NCBI GenBank assembly: GCA_900550185.1
Contig: URRN01000130.1
Span: 1-5,950 of the forward strand
Reading direction: 5' to 3'
Length of the DNA: 5,950 nucleotides
Source of the DNA: an uncultured Collinsella sp.
Lineage (GTDB): Bacteria; Actinomycetota; Coriobacteriia; Coriobacteriales; Coriobacteriaceae
Shown: positions 1 to 5,719 of the stretch, in pieces
How positions within the stretch are numbered: position 1 is the first letter of the stretch
How the letters are laid out: each line of letters starts with the position of its first letter
Notes under the pieces: model-generated
The model's database searches: none
What the model was told of the DNA's origin: nothing
Seen by the model: the letters and a program-made list of their open reading frames with translations, nothing else
Program-made: the position numbers and the translations under genes

Positions 1-54
1 TTTTTTTCAAGCAGAAGACGGCATACGAGATGCTCAGGAGTCTCGTGGGCTCGG
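1..54 (+). other. Illumina P7/Nextera adapter contamination at contig end
   Basis: Bases 8-31 match the 24-base Illumina P7 sequence (starts CAAGCAGAAGACGG, ends CATACGAGAT). The seven Ts before it match the T-linker of the flow-cell oligo. Bases 32-39 (GCTCAGGA) sit where the i7 index belongs and match, from memory, Nextera index N704. Bases 40-54 (GTCTCGTGGGCTCGG) are the first 15 bases of the Nextera read-2 adapter. The next adapter bases (AGATGTG...) are absent. The CAG at 55-57 could be the last three bases of the transposon mosaic end, so genomic DNA starts at 55 or 58. The segment is library-derived and should be trimmed. Confidence 0.97.
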
Positions 55-2601
55 CAGGCGCGGGGAGCGCAGCATGTGGATCACGAGCGTCTGCGACCAC
101 ATGGACTCGACGAACCAGCCACTCTGGAAAATCGCCGCAAAGGTCGCCATGCCGGCAACATTGCCCGCGGCGGCAAGCTCGGACCAGCTCGCGCCCACGG
201 CGGCGGGGCACACCGCAAAGAAGAGCGCGGCGAAGGTCACGATGTCAAACAGCGAGCTCACGGGGCCCAGCTCGAGCATAAAGCCCTTGATGGACGCGGC
301 GTCCCAGGCGCGCGGGCGGGCAGTCCAGGCGTCGTCGACGGTGTCCCACGGCAGCGCGATGCACACGATCTCGTAGACCAGCGACAGCAGCACTAGCTGC
401 AGGGCGCTCATGGGCAAAAACGGCAGGAACAGGCTCGCGACGGTCACGGACAGCACGTTGCCAAAGTTGGAGCTCACCGTGGTCTTGAGGTACTTGAGCA
501 GGTTGCCGTAGGTGCGACGGCCTTCGATGATGCCGCGCTCGAGCACGCCCAGGTCCTTCTGGAGCAAGATAATGTCGGCGGATTCCTTGGCGATATCGAC
601 GGCGGAGTCGACCGAGATGCCGCAGTCGCTCGCACGCATGGCGGCGGCGTCGTTGATGCCGTCGCCCATAAAGACCACGGTATGGCCGAGCACCTCGCGC
701 ATGACGCGCACCAGGCGTGCCTTCTGCAGCGGCGAGAGCTTGGCGAAGAGATGCGTCTGCTCGGCGCGCTCCGCCAGCTCGGCGTCGTCGAGCGCGTCGA
801 TCTCGGAGCCCAGCAAAACGTTGCTCGCATCGATACCGATCTGCTCGCAGACGGTGGCGGCGACGCGGTCGTTGTCGCCGGTCAGGACCTTCACCGCCAC
901 GCCCTTGGCCTCGAGGGTGGCGACGGCGCCCGCGGCGCTCGCTTTGGGCGGATCGAGGAAGGCCAAAAAGCCCATCAGCACCATGTCGCACTCGTCGGCG
1001 ATGTCAAACTCGCCCACGGTGCGCGGGTTGGTCTTCTGCGCCACGGCGATCACGCGCAGGCCCTCGGCATTGAGGTCTGCTACCTGCTTGCGAATCTGGG
1101 CGAGCTTCTCGTCGGTGAGCGGCTGAGCGATGCCATCGATCTCGACAAAGGAGCAGATCTCGAGCATTTCCTCGGCAGCGCCCTTGGTGACCATCTGAGT
1201 CTTGCCTTGGGCATCGGCGACCACCACGCTCAGGCGACGGCGCGAGAAATCGAAGGGCACCTCGTCGACCTTGGTGTGGCGGTCGCGCAGGCTCTGGCCC
1301 AGCATGGAATCGGGCGCAACGGTCGAGGGCGTTACATCGGCGCGGTCGATAACTGCCAGGTCGATGAGGTTCTTGAGGCCCGTCTGGAAGAAACTGTTCA
1401 AGAACGCATGGCGCAGCACGCGTGCGTCCTCGTCGCCGTCGGTGTTGAGATAGCGCTCGAGCACGATGCGGTCCTCGGTGAGGGTGCCGGTCTTGTCGCA
1501 ACACAGCACGTCCATGGCGCCCAGGTTTTGGATCGCGGGAAGTTCCTTGACGATGACCTGGCGGCGGGCGAGGTCCTTGGCGCCTTGCGACAAGCTCGTG
1601 GTCACGATGACGGGAAGCATTTGCGGCGTGATGCCCACGGCCACGCTCGTGGCGAACAGCAGCGCATCGATGACGTTGCCCTTGGTGGCGGCGTTGATGG
1701 CAAAGACGGCCGGCGCCATAACGAGCATCAGGCGCACCAGCAGCATGGAGACGCTCGAGACGCCGCGGTCAAACGCGCTCTTTTCGCCGCGCCCGTTGAG
1801 CATCTTGGCGATGCCGCCCAGGTAGGTGTCCGAGCCGGTGGCAACGACAAGCGCCATGGCGGCGCCGTTTTGCACGGAGGTGCCGGTAAAGACGATGTTC
1901 TTGCAGGCAGAGAGTGGCAGTGCGGAGCCGTCGGCGCCCTCGACGACGGTGACGGCGGTGGTCTTCTCGACGGCCTCGCTCTCGCCGGTGAGTGCGGACT
2001 CGATCACAAACAGGTCGCGCGCGGTGATGATGCGGGCATCTGCCGGCACCATATCGCCGGCAGAGAGACGGATTACATCGCCGGGGACGAGCTCGTCGAA
2101 GGGGATCTCGATGCGCTCGCCGTCGCGCAGGGCGGTGCAAGTGTTGGAGACCAGGTCCTTGAGGGCCTCGGCCGCATTGCCGCTGCGGGCTTCCTGGATA
2201 AACTTCATGCCGCCCGATACCAGTAGCATGATGCCGATGACGATGACCGTGGAGGGGTCGCGCTGCGGCTCGGGCACGGCGAGCACGTCGATGTAGAGCG
2301 AGACCAGCGCGAGCGCGGCGAGGATGCCGGCGAAGGGGTCGATGAAGGCATCGGCGATGCGGCGGGCGAGCGTTTTGGTCGTTGCCTCGATGGTGTTGGG
2401 GCCGACGGCGTTCAGGCGCTCAGTTGCCTGCTCGACGGTGAGGCCGTCGGCTGTGGCGTCGAGCAGCACGAGGGCATCCTCGGCGCTATGGGTGGCGGCG
2501 AATATGGTGTTCTTGGACATGCCGGTATGAGCGGCGGGGCGCGCCGTGCGGCGGCGCTTGGAGATGGCTTCGAGTACCGTGGCGGTTTTGAGCATCAGCA
2601 T
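55..2601 (-). CDS. mgtA: Mg2+-translocating P-type ATPase MgtA, C-terminus cut by contig end
   Basis: P3B-type ATPase of the inner membrane that imports Mg2+ using ATP. About 850 genuine residues are present; the frame runs on to a stop at 34-36, but its last five or so residues are encoded by adapter. Family landmarks in order: TM1-2 near residues 88-134, A-domain TGES at 205-208, TM3-4 near 285-336, phosphorylation motif DKTGT at 369-373, nucleotide-domain KGA at 473-475, TGDN at 574-577, hinge GDGIND at 646-651, then TM5-8 up to the QTLVIHML segment near 837-844. By comparison with recalled E. coli MgtA (898 aa), about 70 residues including the last two membrane helices are missing. The ATG at 2601 has AAGGAGGA four bases upstream; a second ATG lies two codons in. 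In TM4 the usual TPEMLP is TPQMLP (Gln327), and in TM6 the E. coli Asn and Asp become Ser740 and Glu744. Mg2+ is the expected substrate, with some doubt because of those changes. Confidence 0.93.
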
Positions 2602-2605
2602 AGGG

Positions 2606-2613
2606 TCCTCCTT
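2606..2613 (-). promoter_or_regulatory. Ribosome binding site of mgtA
   Basis: On the minus strand this reads AAGGAGGA, four bases before the ATG at 2601 and ten before the in-frame ATG at 2595. It fixes the start of mgtA at one of these two codons. Directly upstream, CTTCAA (2615-2620) can pair with TTGAAG (2646-2651), placing a weak 6-bp hairpin next to the ribosome binding site. Confidence 0.8.
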
Positions 2614-2650
2614 GTTGAAGGGAGTTAGCGTACGTGTCGTATGTGCTTCA

Positions 2651-2792
2651 AAAAACCTAGATGTCGCTCACGTCATGCTTTCGAACCACCACGAAGGGAC
2701 AGGCACCTTTGTGGTGGTTTTGACGATCGGCTGTTGGCGCTTATGCGTGCGTGGAATCCTCGCGGCGTGCCGAGGGCGACATGCAGGTTTTT
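2651..2792 (-). repeat. Long imperfect inverted repeat in the mgtA leader
   Basis: The 17-base arms at 2651-2667 and 2776-2792 are inverted copies matching at 15 of 17 positions; on the minus strand they read AAAAACCTGCATGTCGC, then GCGACATCTAGGTTTTT. They enclose 108 bases containing a second, nearly perfect hairpin at 2684-2719. The 5' arm, in mRNA sense, lies inside the 23-codon upstream ORF, so ribosomes on that ORF would compete with pairing. The 3' arm ends in a U-run paired to an A-run, somewhat terminator-like, but the large loop makes simple intrinsic termination doubtful. The arms are seen directly; the regulatory role is inference. Confidence 0.55.
2684..2719. repeat. Palindrome with GGGACAGG core (copy 1)
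   Basis: Arms AACCACCAC (2684-2692) and GTGGTGGTT (2711-2719) are perfect. They extend inward through a G-T pair and four more pairs to a 14-bp stem with an 8-base loop. The core GGGACAGG at 2696-2703 recurs exactly at 5729-5736 inside a palindrome with a completely different stem. The G-T pair is a G-U wobble only in plus-strand RNA; the minus strand has an A-C mismatch there. The form resembles REP-like intergenic palindromes, and here it sits inside the mgtA leader. Confidence 0.6.
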
Positions 2793-2812
2793 CGACTATG
2801 ACTGCCTTCCAT
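2741..2812 (-). CDS. Candidate 23-aa leader peptide upstream of mgtA
   Basis: This small ORF starts at ATG 2810-2812 and ends at TAA 2741-2743, encoding 23 residues starting MEGSHSRK and ending EDSTHA. Its ribosome binding site AAGGAGGT (2818-2825) lies five bases before the start and is as strong as any in the window; that is the main reason to take it seriously. It ends about 140 bases before mgtA on the same strand, and codons 7-12 overlap one arm of the leader inverted repeat. The product has no recognisable domain. In Salmonella, mgtA has a short translated leader ORF (mgtL) that controls transcription into the gene; the arrangement here is analogous, with no sequence similarity claimed. 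A chance ORF after a strong SD-like sequence is the main alternative. Confidence 0.45.
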   Translation of the reverse strand: MEGSHSRKTCMSPSARREDSTHA

Positions 2813-2817
2813 GGCAC

Positions 2818-2825
2818 ACCTCCTT
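2818..2825 (-). promoter_or_regulatory. Ribosome binding site of the mgtA upstream ORF
   Basis: The minus strand reads AAGGAGGT, an almost full match to the anti-Shine-Dalgarno, five bases before an ATG. No other gene start uses it, and it lies more than 200 bases from mgtA, so it points to a translated leader ORF. Confidence 0.6.
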
Positions 2826-2864
2826 AAGGCCGGGCGCGGCGCGCTTTGGGTATCTCGTACCCGT

Positions 2865-2870
2865 TACAAT
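2865..2870 (+). promoter_or_regulatory. Possible -10 element for pyrE
   Basis: TACAAT on the plus strand matches five of six -10 consensus positions and points towards pyrE, whose start lies about 165 bases downstream. No good -35 is seen at 16-18 bases. A chance match is quite possible. Confidence 0.22.
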
Positions 2871-2878
2871 CCGCCCGT

Positions 2879-2907
2879 ATTCTTGATGAGGGGGTTTGCC
2901 GTGTCAA
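2879..2907 (-). promoter_or_regulatory. Candidate mgtA promoter
   Basis: On the minus strand a perfect -35 TTGACA (2902-2907) is followed after 17 bases by AAGAAT (2879-2884), four of six matches to the -10 consensus. The expected start near 2872 gives a leader of about 270 nt that includes the 23-codon ORF and the nested repeats. The -35 lies inside a small inverted repeat (2891-2911) that could be an operator. Sigma-70-type consensus is assumed. Confidence 0.45.
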
Positions 2908-2911
2908 CCCC
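2891..2911. repeat. Small inverted repeat over the mgtA -35 box
   Basis: Arms GGGGTT (2891-2896) and AACCCC (2906-2911) are perfect inverted copies nine bases apart. The arms overlap the minus-strand TTGACA, so a bound regulator would compete with RNA polymerase for mgtA. Operator function is inference, and six-base arms can occur by chance. Confidence 0.3.
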
Positions 2912-3036
2912 AATGTTTGGAAAACCATTGCCCCTGACAAAGCCTTTACAGAATGCCGAGGCCCCAAAGCGCGCCCGCAACGCGCCCTGCCTGCGCTAAA
3001 CTGGAAGGCACGTACGCGATTACGAGAGGAGCCCGC

Positions 3037-3720
3037 ATGGAGGCTTACAAGCAAGAGTTCATCAAGTTCATGGTTGAGTCCGACGTTCTTAAATTCGGCA
3101 GCTTTACGCTCAAGAGCGGCCGTCAGTCCCCGTTCTTTATGAACGCCGGCGCCTATGTGACGGGCTATCAGCTCAAGAAGCTGGGCGAGTATTACGCCCA
3201 GGCCATCCACGATAACTTTGGCGACGACTTTGACGTGCTGTTTGGACCGGCCTACAAGGGTATTCCGCTGGCCGTCGTGACCGCAATTGCCTACCACGAG
3301 CTGTACGGCAAGGAGGTCAAGTACTGCTGCGATCGCAAGGAGGCCAAGGACCACGGCGCCGACAAGGGCAACCTGCTGGGCTACGAGCCCCAGGACGGCG
3401 ACCGCGTGGTCATGGTCGAGGACGTCACCACCAGCGGTAAGTCCATCGACGAGACCTATCCCAAGGTCAAGGCTGCTGCCGATGTCGAGATCAAGGGCCT
3501 CATCGTGTCCCTCAACCGCATGGAGGTCGGCAAGGGTGGCGTGACCACCGCGCAGAAGGAGATCGAGGCCAAGTACGGTTTCCCCGTCGCGAGCATCGTC
3601 TCCATGGCCGAGGTCGTCGAGACCCTCTACAACCACGAGATCGACGGCAAAGTCGTCATCGACGACGAGCTCAAGGCCGCTATCGACGCCTACTACGAGC
3701 AGTACGGAGCTCGGGAGTAG
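3037..3720 (+). CDS. pyrE: Orotate phosphoribosyltransferase PyrE
   Basis: Cytoplasmic enzyme of de novo pyrimidine synthesis that joins orotate to PRPP, giving orotidine 5'-monophosphate and pyrophosphate. The product is 227 aa, close to the usual 210-230. Near the N-terminus, FGSFTLKSGRQSPFFMNAG (residues 20-38) is the conserved OPRT orotate-side segment. FGPAYKGIPLA (69-79) follows, then the loop DRKEAKDHG (99-107) with its catalytic Lys, and the PRPP-binding motif VVMVEDVTTSGKS (124-136). The start is ATG 3037, with GAGAGGAG (3024-3031) five bases upstream; the 28 codons upstream in the same open frame do not look like OPRT. It stands alone here with no other pyr gene, is divergent from mgtA, and is followed by two hairpins. 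Family assignment is secure. Confidence 0.96.
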   Translation: MEAYKQEFIKFMVESDVLKFGSFTLKSGRQSPFFMNAGAYVTGYQLKKLGEYYAQAIHDNFGDDFDVLFGPAYKGIPLAVVTAIAYHELYGKEVKYCCDRKEAKDHGADKGNLLGYEPQDGDRVVMVEDVTTSGKSIDETYPKVKAAADVEIKGLIVSLNRMEVGKGGVTTAQKEIEAKYGFPVASIVSMAEVVETLYNHEIDGKVVIDDELKAAIDAYYEQYGARE

Positions 3721-3723
3721 GTA

Positions 3724-3751
3724 GTTACGCGGTTTTACCAAACCGCGTAAC
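3724..3751 (+). terminator. Perfect 12-bp hairpin just after pyrE
   Basis: GTTACGCGGTTT (3724-3735) and AAACCGCGTAAC (3740-3751) form a perfect 12-bp stem with a 4-base loop, starting four bases after the pyrE stop. No T-run follows, so it is not a classical intrinsic terminator. It may protect the mRNA 3' end, pause polymerase, or be a dispersed palindrome. A clearer terminator lies 43 bases downstream. Confidence 0.6.
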
Positions 3752-3793
3752 CAGTTGACGCTGCGCGCCGCCCAGGGCGACAATTTGTCATTC

Positions 3794-3835
3794 AAAAGGC
3801 GAGGCATGACCAGAAGGTCAATGTCTCGTCTTTTT
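3794..3835 (+). terminator. Intrinsic terminator of pyrE, symmetric on both strands
   Basis: An A-run (3794-3797), a GC-containing stem (GGCGAGGCATGACC against GGTCAATGTCTCGTC, with two G-T pairs and one bulged A), loop AGAA, and a T-run (3831-3835) form a standard Rho-independent terminator. The A-run before the stem gives the minus strand a T-run too, so it could stop transcription in both directions. Confidence 0.8.
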
Positions 3836-3912
3836 CACGCCAACTTGTTCGCCCTGGACGTCGCTCGCTGTCCGTCCTCTACTTGCGGCGTTGTCTTGCT
3901 CCGGATGCGGTG

Positions 3913-3937
3913 GTCATTGGGGACGTTCTTAAATGAC
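3913..3937. repeat. Palindrome with GGGGAC loop
   Basis: GTCATT (3913-3918) and AATGAC (3932-3937) are perfect 6-base arms around a 13-base loop starting GGGGACGTTCTT. The stem can be lengthened by wobble pairs outside. Its loop begins with the same GGGAC as the palindromes at 2684-2719 and 5720-5748, which suggests, but does not prove, a relation. Confidence 0.4.
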
Positions 3938-3947
3938 TGCTCGAGAT

Positions 3948-3971
3948 GAGCGTCCAAAAATCCGCGCTCGT
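3948..3971. repeat. Palindrome family E, copy 1 (upstream of XRE gene)
   Basis: The stem GAGCGT (3948-3953) / GCGCTC (3964-3969) surrounds loop CCAAAAATCC. The 24 bases match 4816-4839 at 22 positions, in the same orientation. Both differences keep the stem paired in plus-strand RNA: a C-G pair becomes U-G, and a U-G pair becomes U-A. Confidence 0.6.
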
Positions 3972-4000
3972 TCGATTGACGCATGTCTACGCAGCGTAGG

Positions 4001-4029
4001 TTGTCGAGCCTGGCCTTCAAATGGATACT
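4001..4029 (+). promoter_or_regulatory. Candidate promoter of the XRE-desulfoferrodoxin gene
   Basis: TTGTCG (4001-4006), 17 bases, then GATACT (4024-4029), each four of six matches to consensus. The predicted start near 4036 precedes the preferred ATG at 4078 by about 40 bases and lies beyond the ATG at 4021, which favours the later start. It is weak on sequence alone. Confidence 0.28.
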
Positions 4030-4077
4030 GACTGTCGAACCGGTTCACTCCATTTCTTCAATTTGATTGGACAGCCC

Positions 4078-4698
4078 ATGAACCAGACACGGCAAACCAA
4101 TGCCTCCCATACTTTTTTGGCAGCGCATGCCATCAAGCAGCTGCGCGAAGAGCGCGGCCTCACCCAGCGCGCCCTGGCGGAAAGCCTTGGCGTGACCGAT
4201 AAAGCCGTCAGCAAGTGGGAATCCGGCCGCGGCCTTCCCGACATTTCCCTCGTTGAGCCTTTGGCCCAGAGACTCGGCATAAGCGTGGCTGAGCTTTTGG
4301 CTGGTGATATTCGGGCCAACGCCAACCGTGCAGGCAATATGCTCAAAGGCGTCTTTTACGTTTGCCCTATCTGCGGAAACGTTGTGCACGCGCTCGGAGA
4401 AGGCAGCTTTAGCTGCTGTGGCTCCACGATGTTTCCCCAGGAGGCCGAAGAGCCGGACGCGGACCACGCCTTTTCCATCGAGCGCATCGAGGACGATTGG
4501 TACGTCACGCTCGATCATCCCATGACCAAGGATCACTACATTAGCTTTGTGGCATATGCGACTATGGACGGCATCTGCTTCAAGAAGCTCTATCCAGAGC
4601 AATCGGTGCAGCCGCGCTTCCATATTACCGGGCGCGGCAGGATATATCTTTACTGCAACCAACACGGACTCTTTACGTCGCTGACGCCTCGCAAATAA
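4078..4698 (+). CDS. XRE-family HTH protein fused to a desulfoferrodoxin-like domain
   Basis: The product is 206 aa from ATG 4078. An XRE/Cro-type helix-turn-helix spans about residues 19-76 (LREERGLTQ, VTDKAVSKWESGRGLPD). A desulfoferrodoxin-like segment follows from about residue 93. Its centre I has the four cysteines of a desulforedoxin Fe(Cys)4 site (C96, C99, C113, C114). Its centre II keeps every superoxide-reductase iron ligand by alignment from memory: H130, H147 and H153 in HPMTKDHYI, then C193 and H196 in YCNQHGLF. The Glu-Lys before the first ligand His in Desulfovibrio enzymes is Ala-Asp here, so a sensing rather than catalytic role is plausible: probably a cytoplasmic DNA-binding regulator responding to superoxide, oxygen or iron. 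Targets are unknown. An in-frame ATG at 4021 would add 19 residues unlike the family; neither start has a good ribosome binding site. The gene stands alone, flanked on both sides by related palindromes. Confidence 0.88.
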   Translation: MNQTRQTNASHTFLAAHAIKQLREERGLTQRALAESLGVTDKAVSKWESGRGLPDISLVEPLAQRLGISVAELLAGDIRANANRAGNMLKGVFYVCPICGNVVHALGEGSFSCCGSTMFPQEAEEPDADHAFSIERIEDDWYVTLDHPMTKDHYISFVAYATMDGICFKKLYPEQSVQPRFHITGRGRIYLYCNQHGLFTSLTPRK

Positions 4699-4741
4699 CG
4701 GCCGTCTATCCGCCCTCCTCATGCGTTCCCAGGGGACCCAA

Positions 4742-4811
4742 AATGAGCGTGGATAATCTCCCGGTTTTGGCCTGTGTGCGGGCTCAAAGTGGGAGATTAT
4801 CCACGCTCGTT
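4742..4811. repeat. Long hairpin between convergent genes
   Basis: The arms at 4742-4762 and 4791-4811 pair over 21 bp with a single T-G wobble; 18 consecutive positions are perfect (GAGCGTGGATAATCTCCC and its complement). The 28-base loop can fold further (TTTGGCC with GGCTCAAA, one bulged T). It lies between the XRE gene stop and the end of the minus-strand RpiR gene, so it may end or protect both transcripts, but no T-run follows. Its arm end TCCACGCTCGT recurs at 4829-4839, and with one change at 3961-3971, linking it to the family E palindromes. Confidence 0.75.
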
Positions 4812-4815
4812 ATCT

Positions 4816-4839
4816 GAGTGTCCAAAAATCCACGCTCGT
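4816..4839. repeat. Palindrome family E, copy 2 (downstream of XRE gene)
   Basis: The stem GAGTGT (4816-4821) / ACGCTC (4832-4837) surrounds loop CCAAAAATCC. This matches 22 of 24 positions of the copy at 3948-3971. It ends three bases before the RpiR stop codon and directly follows the long hairpin, so transcripts from the minus strand run straight into it. Confidence 0.6.
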
Positions 4840-4841
4840 CG

Positions 4842-5695
4842 CTACTTGAGTCCGGGCAGGCGGGTGTAGGGGAACGAACGCTCTAGGAACTCGGAGCAGC
4901 GGGCGTAATCTTTGGCAAAGTAGCTGCTATAGAGCGAATCGAGTACGTATTGCACGGCGATATGGCTTGCGAACCGCGTGATGCGGTGCGTCATGCTCTC
5001 GTGATCGCTCACCGTAAGGTAGGCAGCAAAGCCGGGGTGAATGCGCGCGCAGTATGGCGTGCCGATGACGATGACCGGGACATGCCGGCTGCTGAGGATC
5101 GGCAAGATTTCCTTGAGGTTGGGCGCAAGGCCGCTGTAGGAGATAACGATCGCCGCGCGGTCTGAATCCGAGGTGAGAGCCGTGCGCACCTGTGCCTCGA
5201 TGTTGCCGTAGCATGTGGCGCTTTTCCGGACGAGAGTAGGCGGTCGCGGAACATCCTCGCTGGATACAGGTTATGCGAGCCCGTGTAGATGTCCACGGTG
5301 CCGGCGCGCATGACGAGCTTGGCGGCCTGGTCGAGCTGCGTGGGGTCGAGCAGCTTCTGCGTTTCGGCCAAAGTGGTCTGGTAGAGCCCCTCCATGCGTT
5401 CCATCACCTGCGCAGGGGTGGAGGTGACATCGAAGGGAAAGTTGATGTCCACGTCGCGCCGGTTGCCCGCCTCGGTCGCCAGACGGATGAGTTCGACTTT
5501 GAGGTCTTTGAATCCCTCGAGGCCGAGTTTTTTGCAAAAGCGGTGCACGCTCGCGACAGAAACGTTGGCGCACGCGGCAAATTCCTTAATGGAAAGCCCG
5601 CGGACGTTTTCGCCCATGGCAAGGGCCGAGATGCCGAGCTGTTGCTCGGTAGGGGTAAGGCCCTGTGCCTCGGAAATCTTGCGTTTGATATCCAT
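4842..5695 (-). pseudogene. RpiR-family transcriptional regulator (HTH + SIS), frameshifted
   Basis: RpiR-family regulators bind DNA through an N-terminal helix-turn-helix and sense phosphosugars through a C-terminal SIS domain. The start is ATG 5693-5695, with GGGAG five bases upstream; a further ten codons back to a TTG are open but unlikely. Residues 1-77 hold the HTH (LSIKEFAACANVSVASVHRF, 34-53), and the SIS domain begins near 120 (VDIYTGSHN, 134-142). The frame breaks at Lys158, at an A4 run (5222-5225, T4 on the plus strand). Adding one A restores SATCYGNIEAQVRTAL and leads smoothly to the stop at 4842, giving 284 aa, a normal family length. Without repair, an unrelated 70-residue tail ends at 5009. 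Pseudogene, assembly error and -1 ribosomal frameshifting all remain possible; no classic slippery heptamer is seen. The ligand cannot be named because no sugar gene is adjacent. Confidence 0.85.
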
Positions 5696-5719
5696 GCGAA
5701 CTCCCACACTCGCCAAACC

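Larger units (their letters stand above)
3836..4077. other. Gene-free stretch between pyrE terminator and XRE gene
   Basis: No convincing coding region is seen on either strand; a 61-codon minus-strand frame (3835-4020) runs through the palindromes and resembles no family. The stretch holds two palindromes (3913-3937 and 3948-3971) and a possible promoter for the XRE gene. Confidence 0.5.

Noticed and set aside
682..2226. Long plus-strand open frame (514 codons) antisense to mgtA
   Set aside because: It is a shadow of the high-G+C mgtA coding strand: composition is rich in His, Gly and Ala with no family resemblance, while the opposite strand encodes an unmistakable P-type ATPase.
2602..2872. 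M-box (Mg2+) riboswitch before mgtA
   Set aside because: The conserved M-box blocks, such as GCUUGUCCUAUGCC and the long helix framework, are not found; only short chance matches such as GCGCCAACAG occur.
2877..3036. PyrR-binding attenuator in the pyrE leader
   Set aside because: No PyrR anti-antiterminator loop consensus or terminator with a U-run is visible before pyrE.
2824..3807. Minus-strand open frame (327 codons) antisense to pyrE
   Set aside because: It mirrors pyrE in a low-complexity Val/Leu/Asp-rich translation and runs through the terminator hairpin; pyrE on the plus strand explains the openness.
3835..4020. 61-codon minus-strand ORF
   Set aside because: It crosses two palindromes, has no family resemblance and no convincing ribosome binding site.
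4021..4077. 19-residue N-terminal extension of the XRE protein
   Set aside because: The residues do not resemble XRE proteins, and a plausible -10 (GATACT, 4024-4029) overlaps the upstream ATG; the start at 4078 is preferred, though not proven.
5215..5235. Programmed -1 frameshift in the RpiR gene
   Set aside because: The site reads CGG-AAA-A in the shifted frame rather than a standard X-XXY-YYZ heptamer, and no strong downstream structure was identified; mutation or assembly error is simpler.
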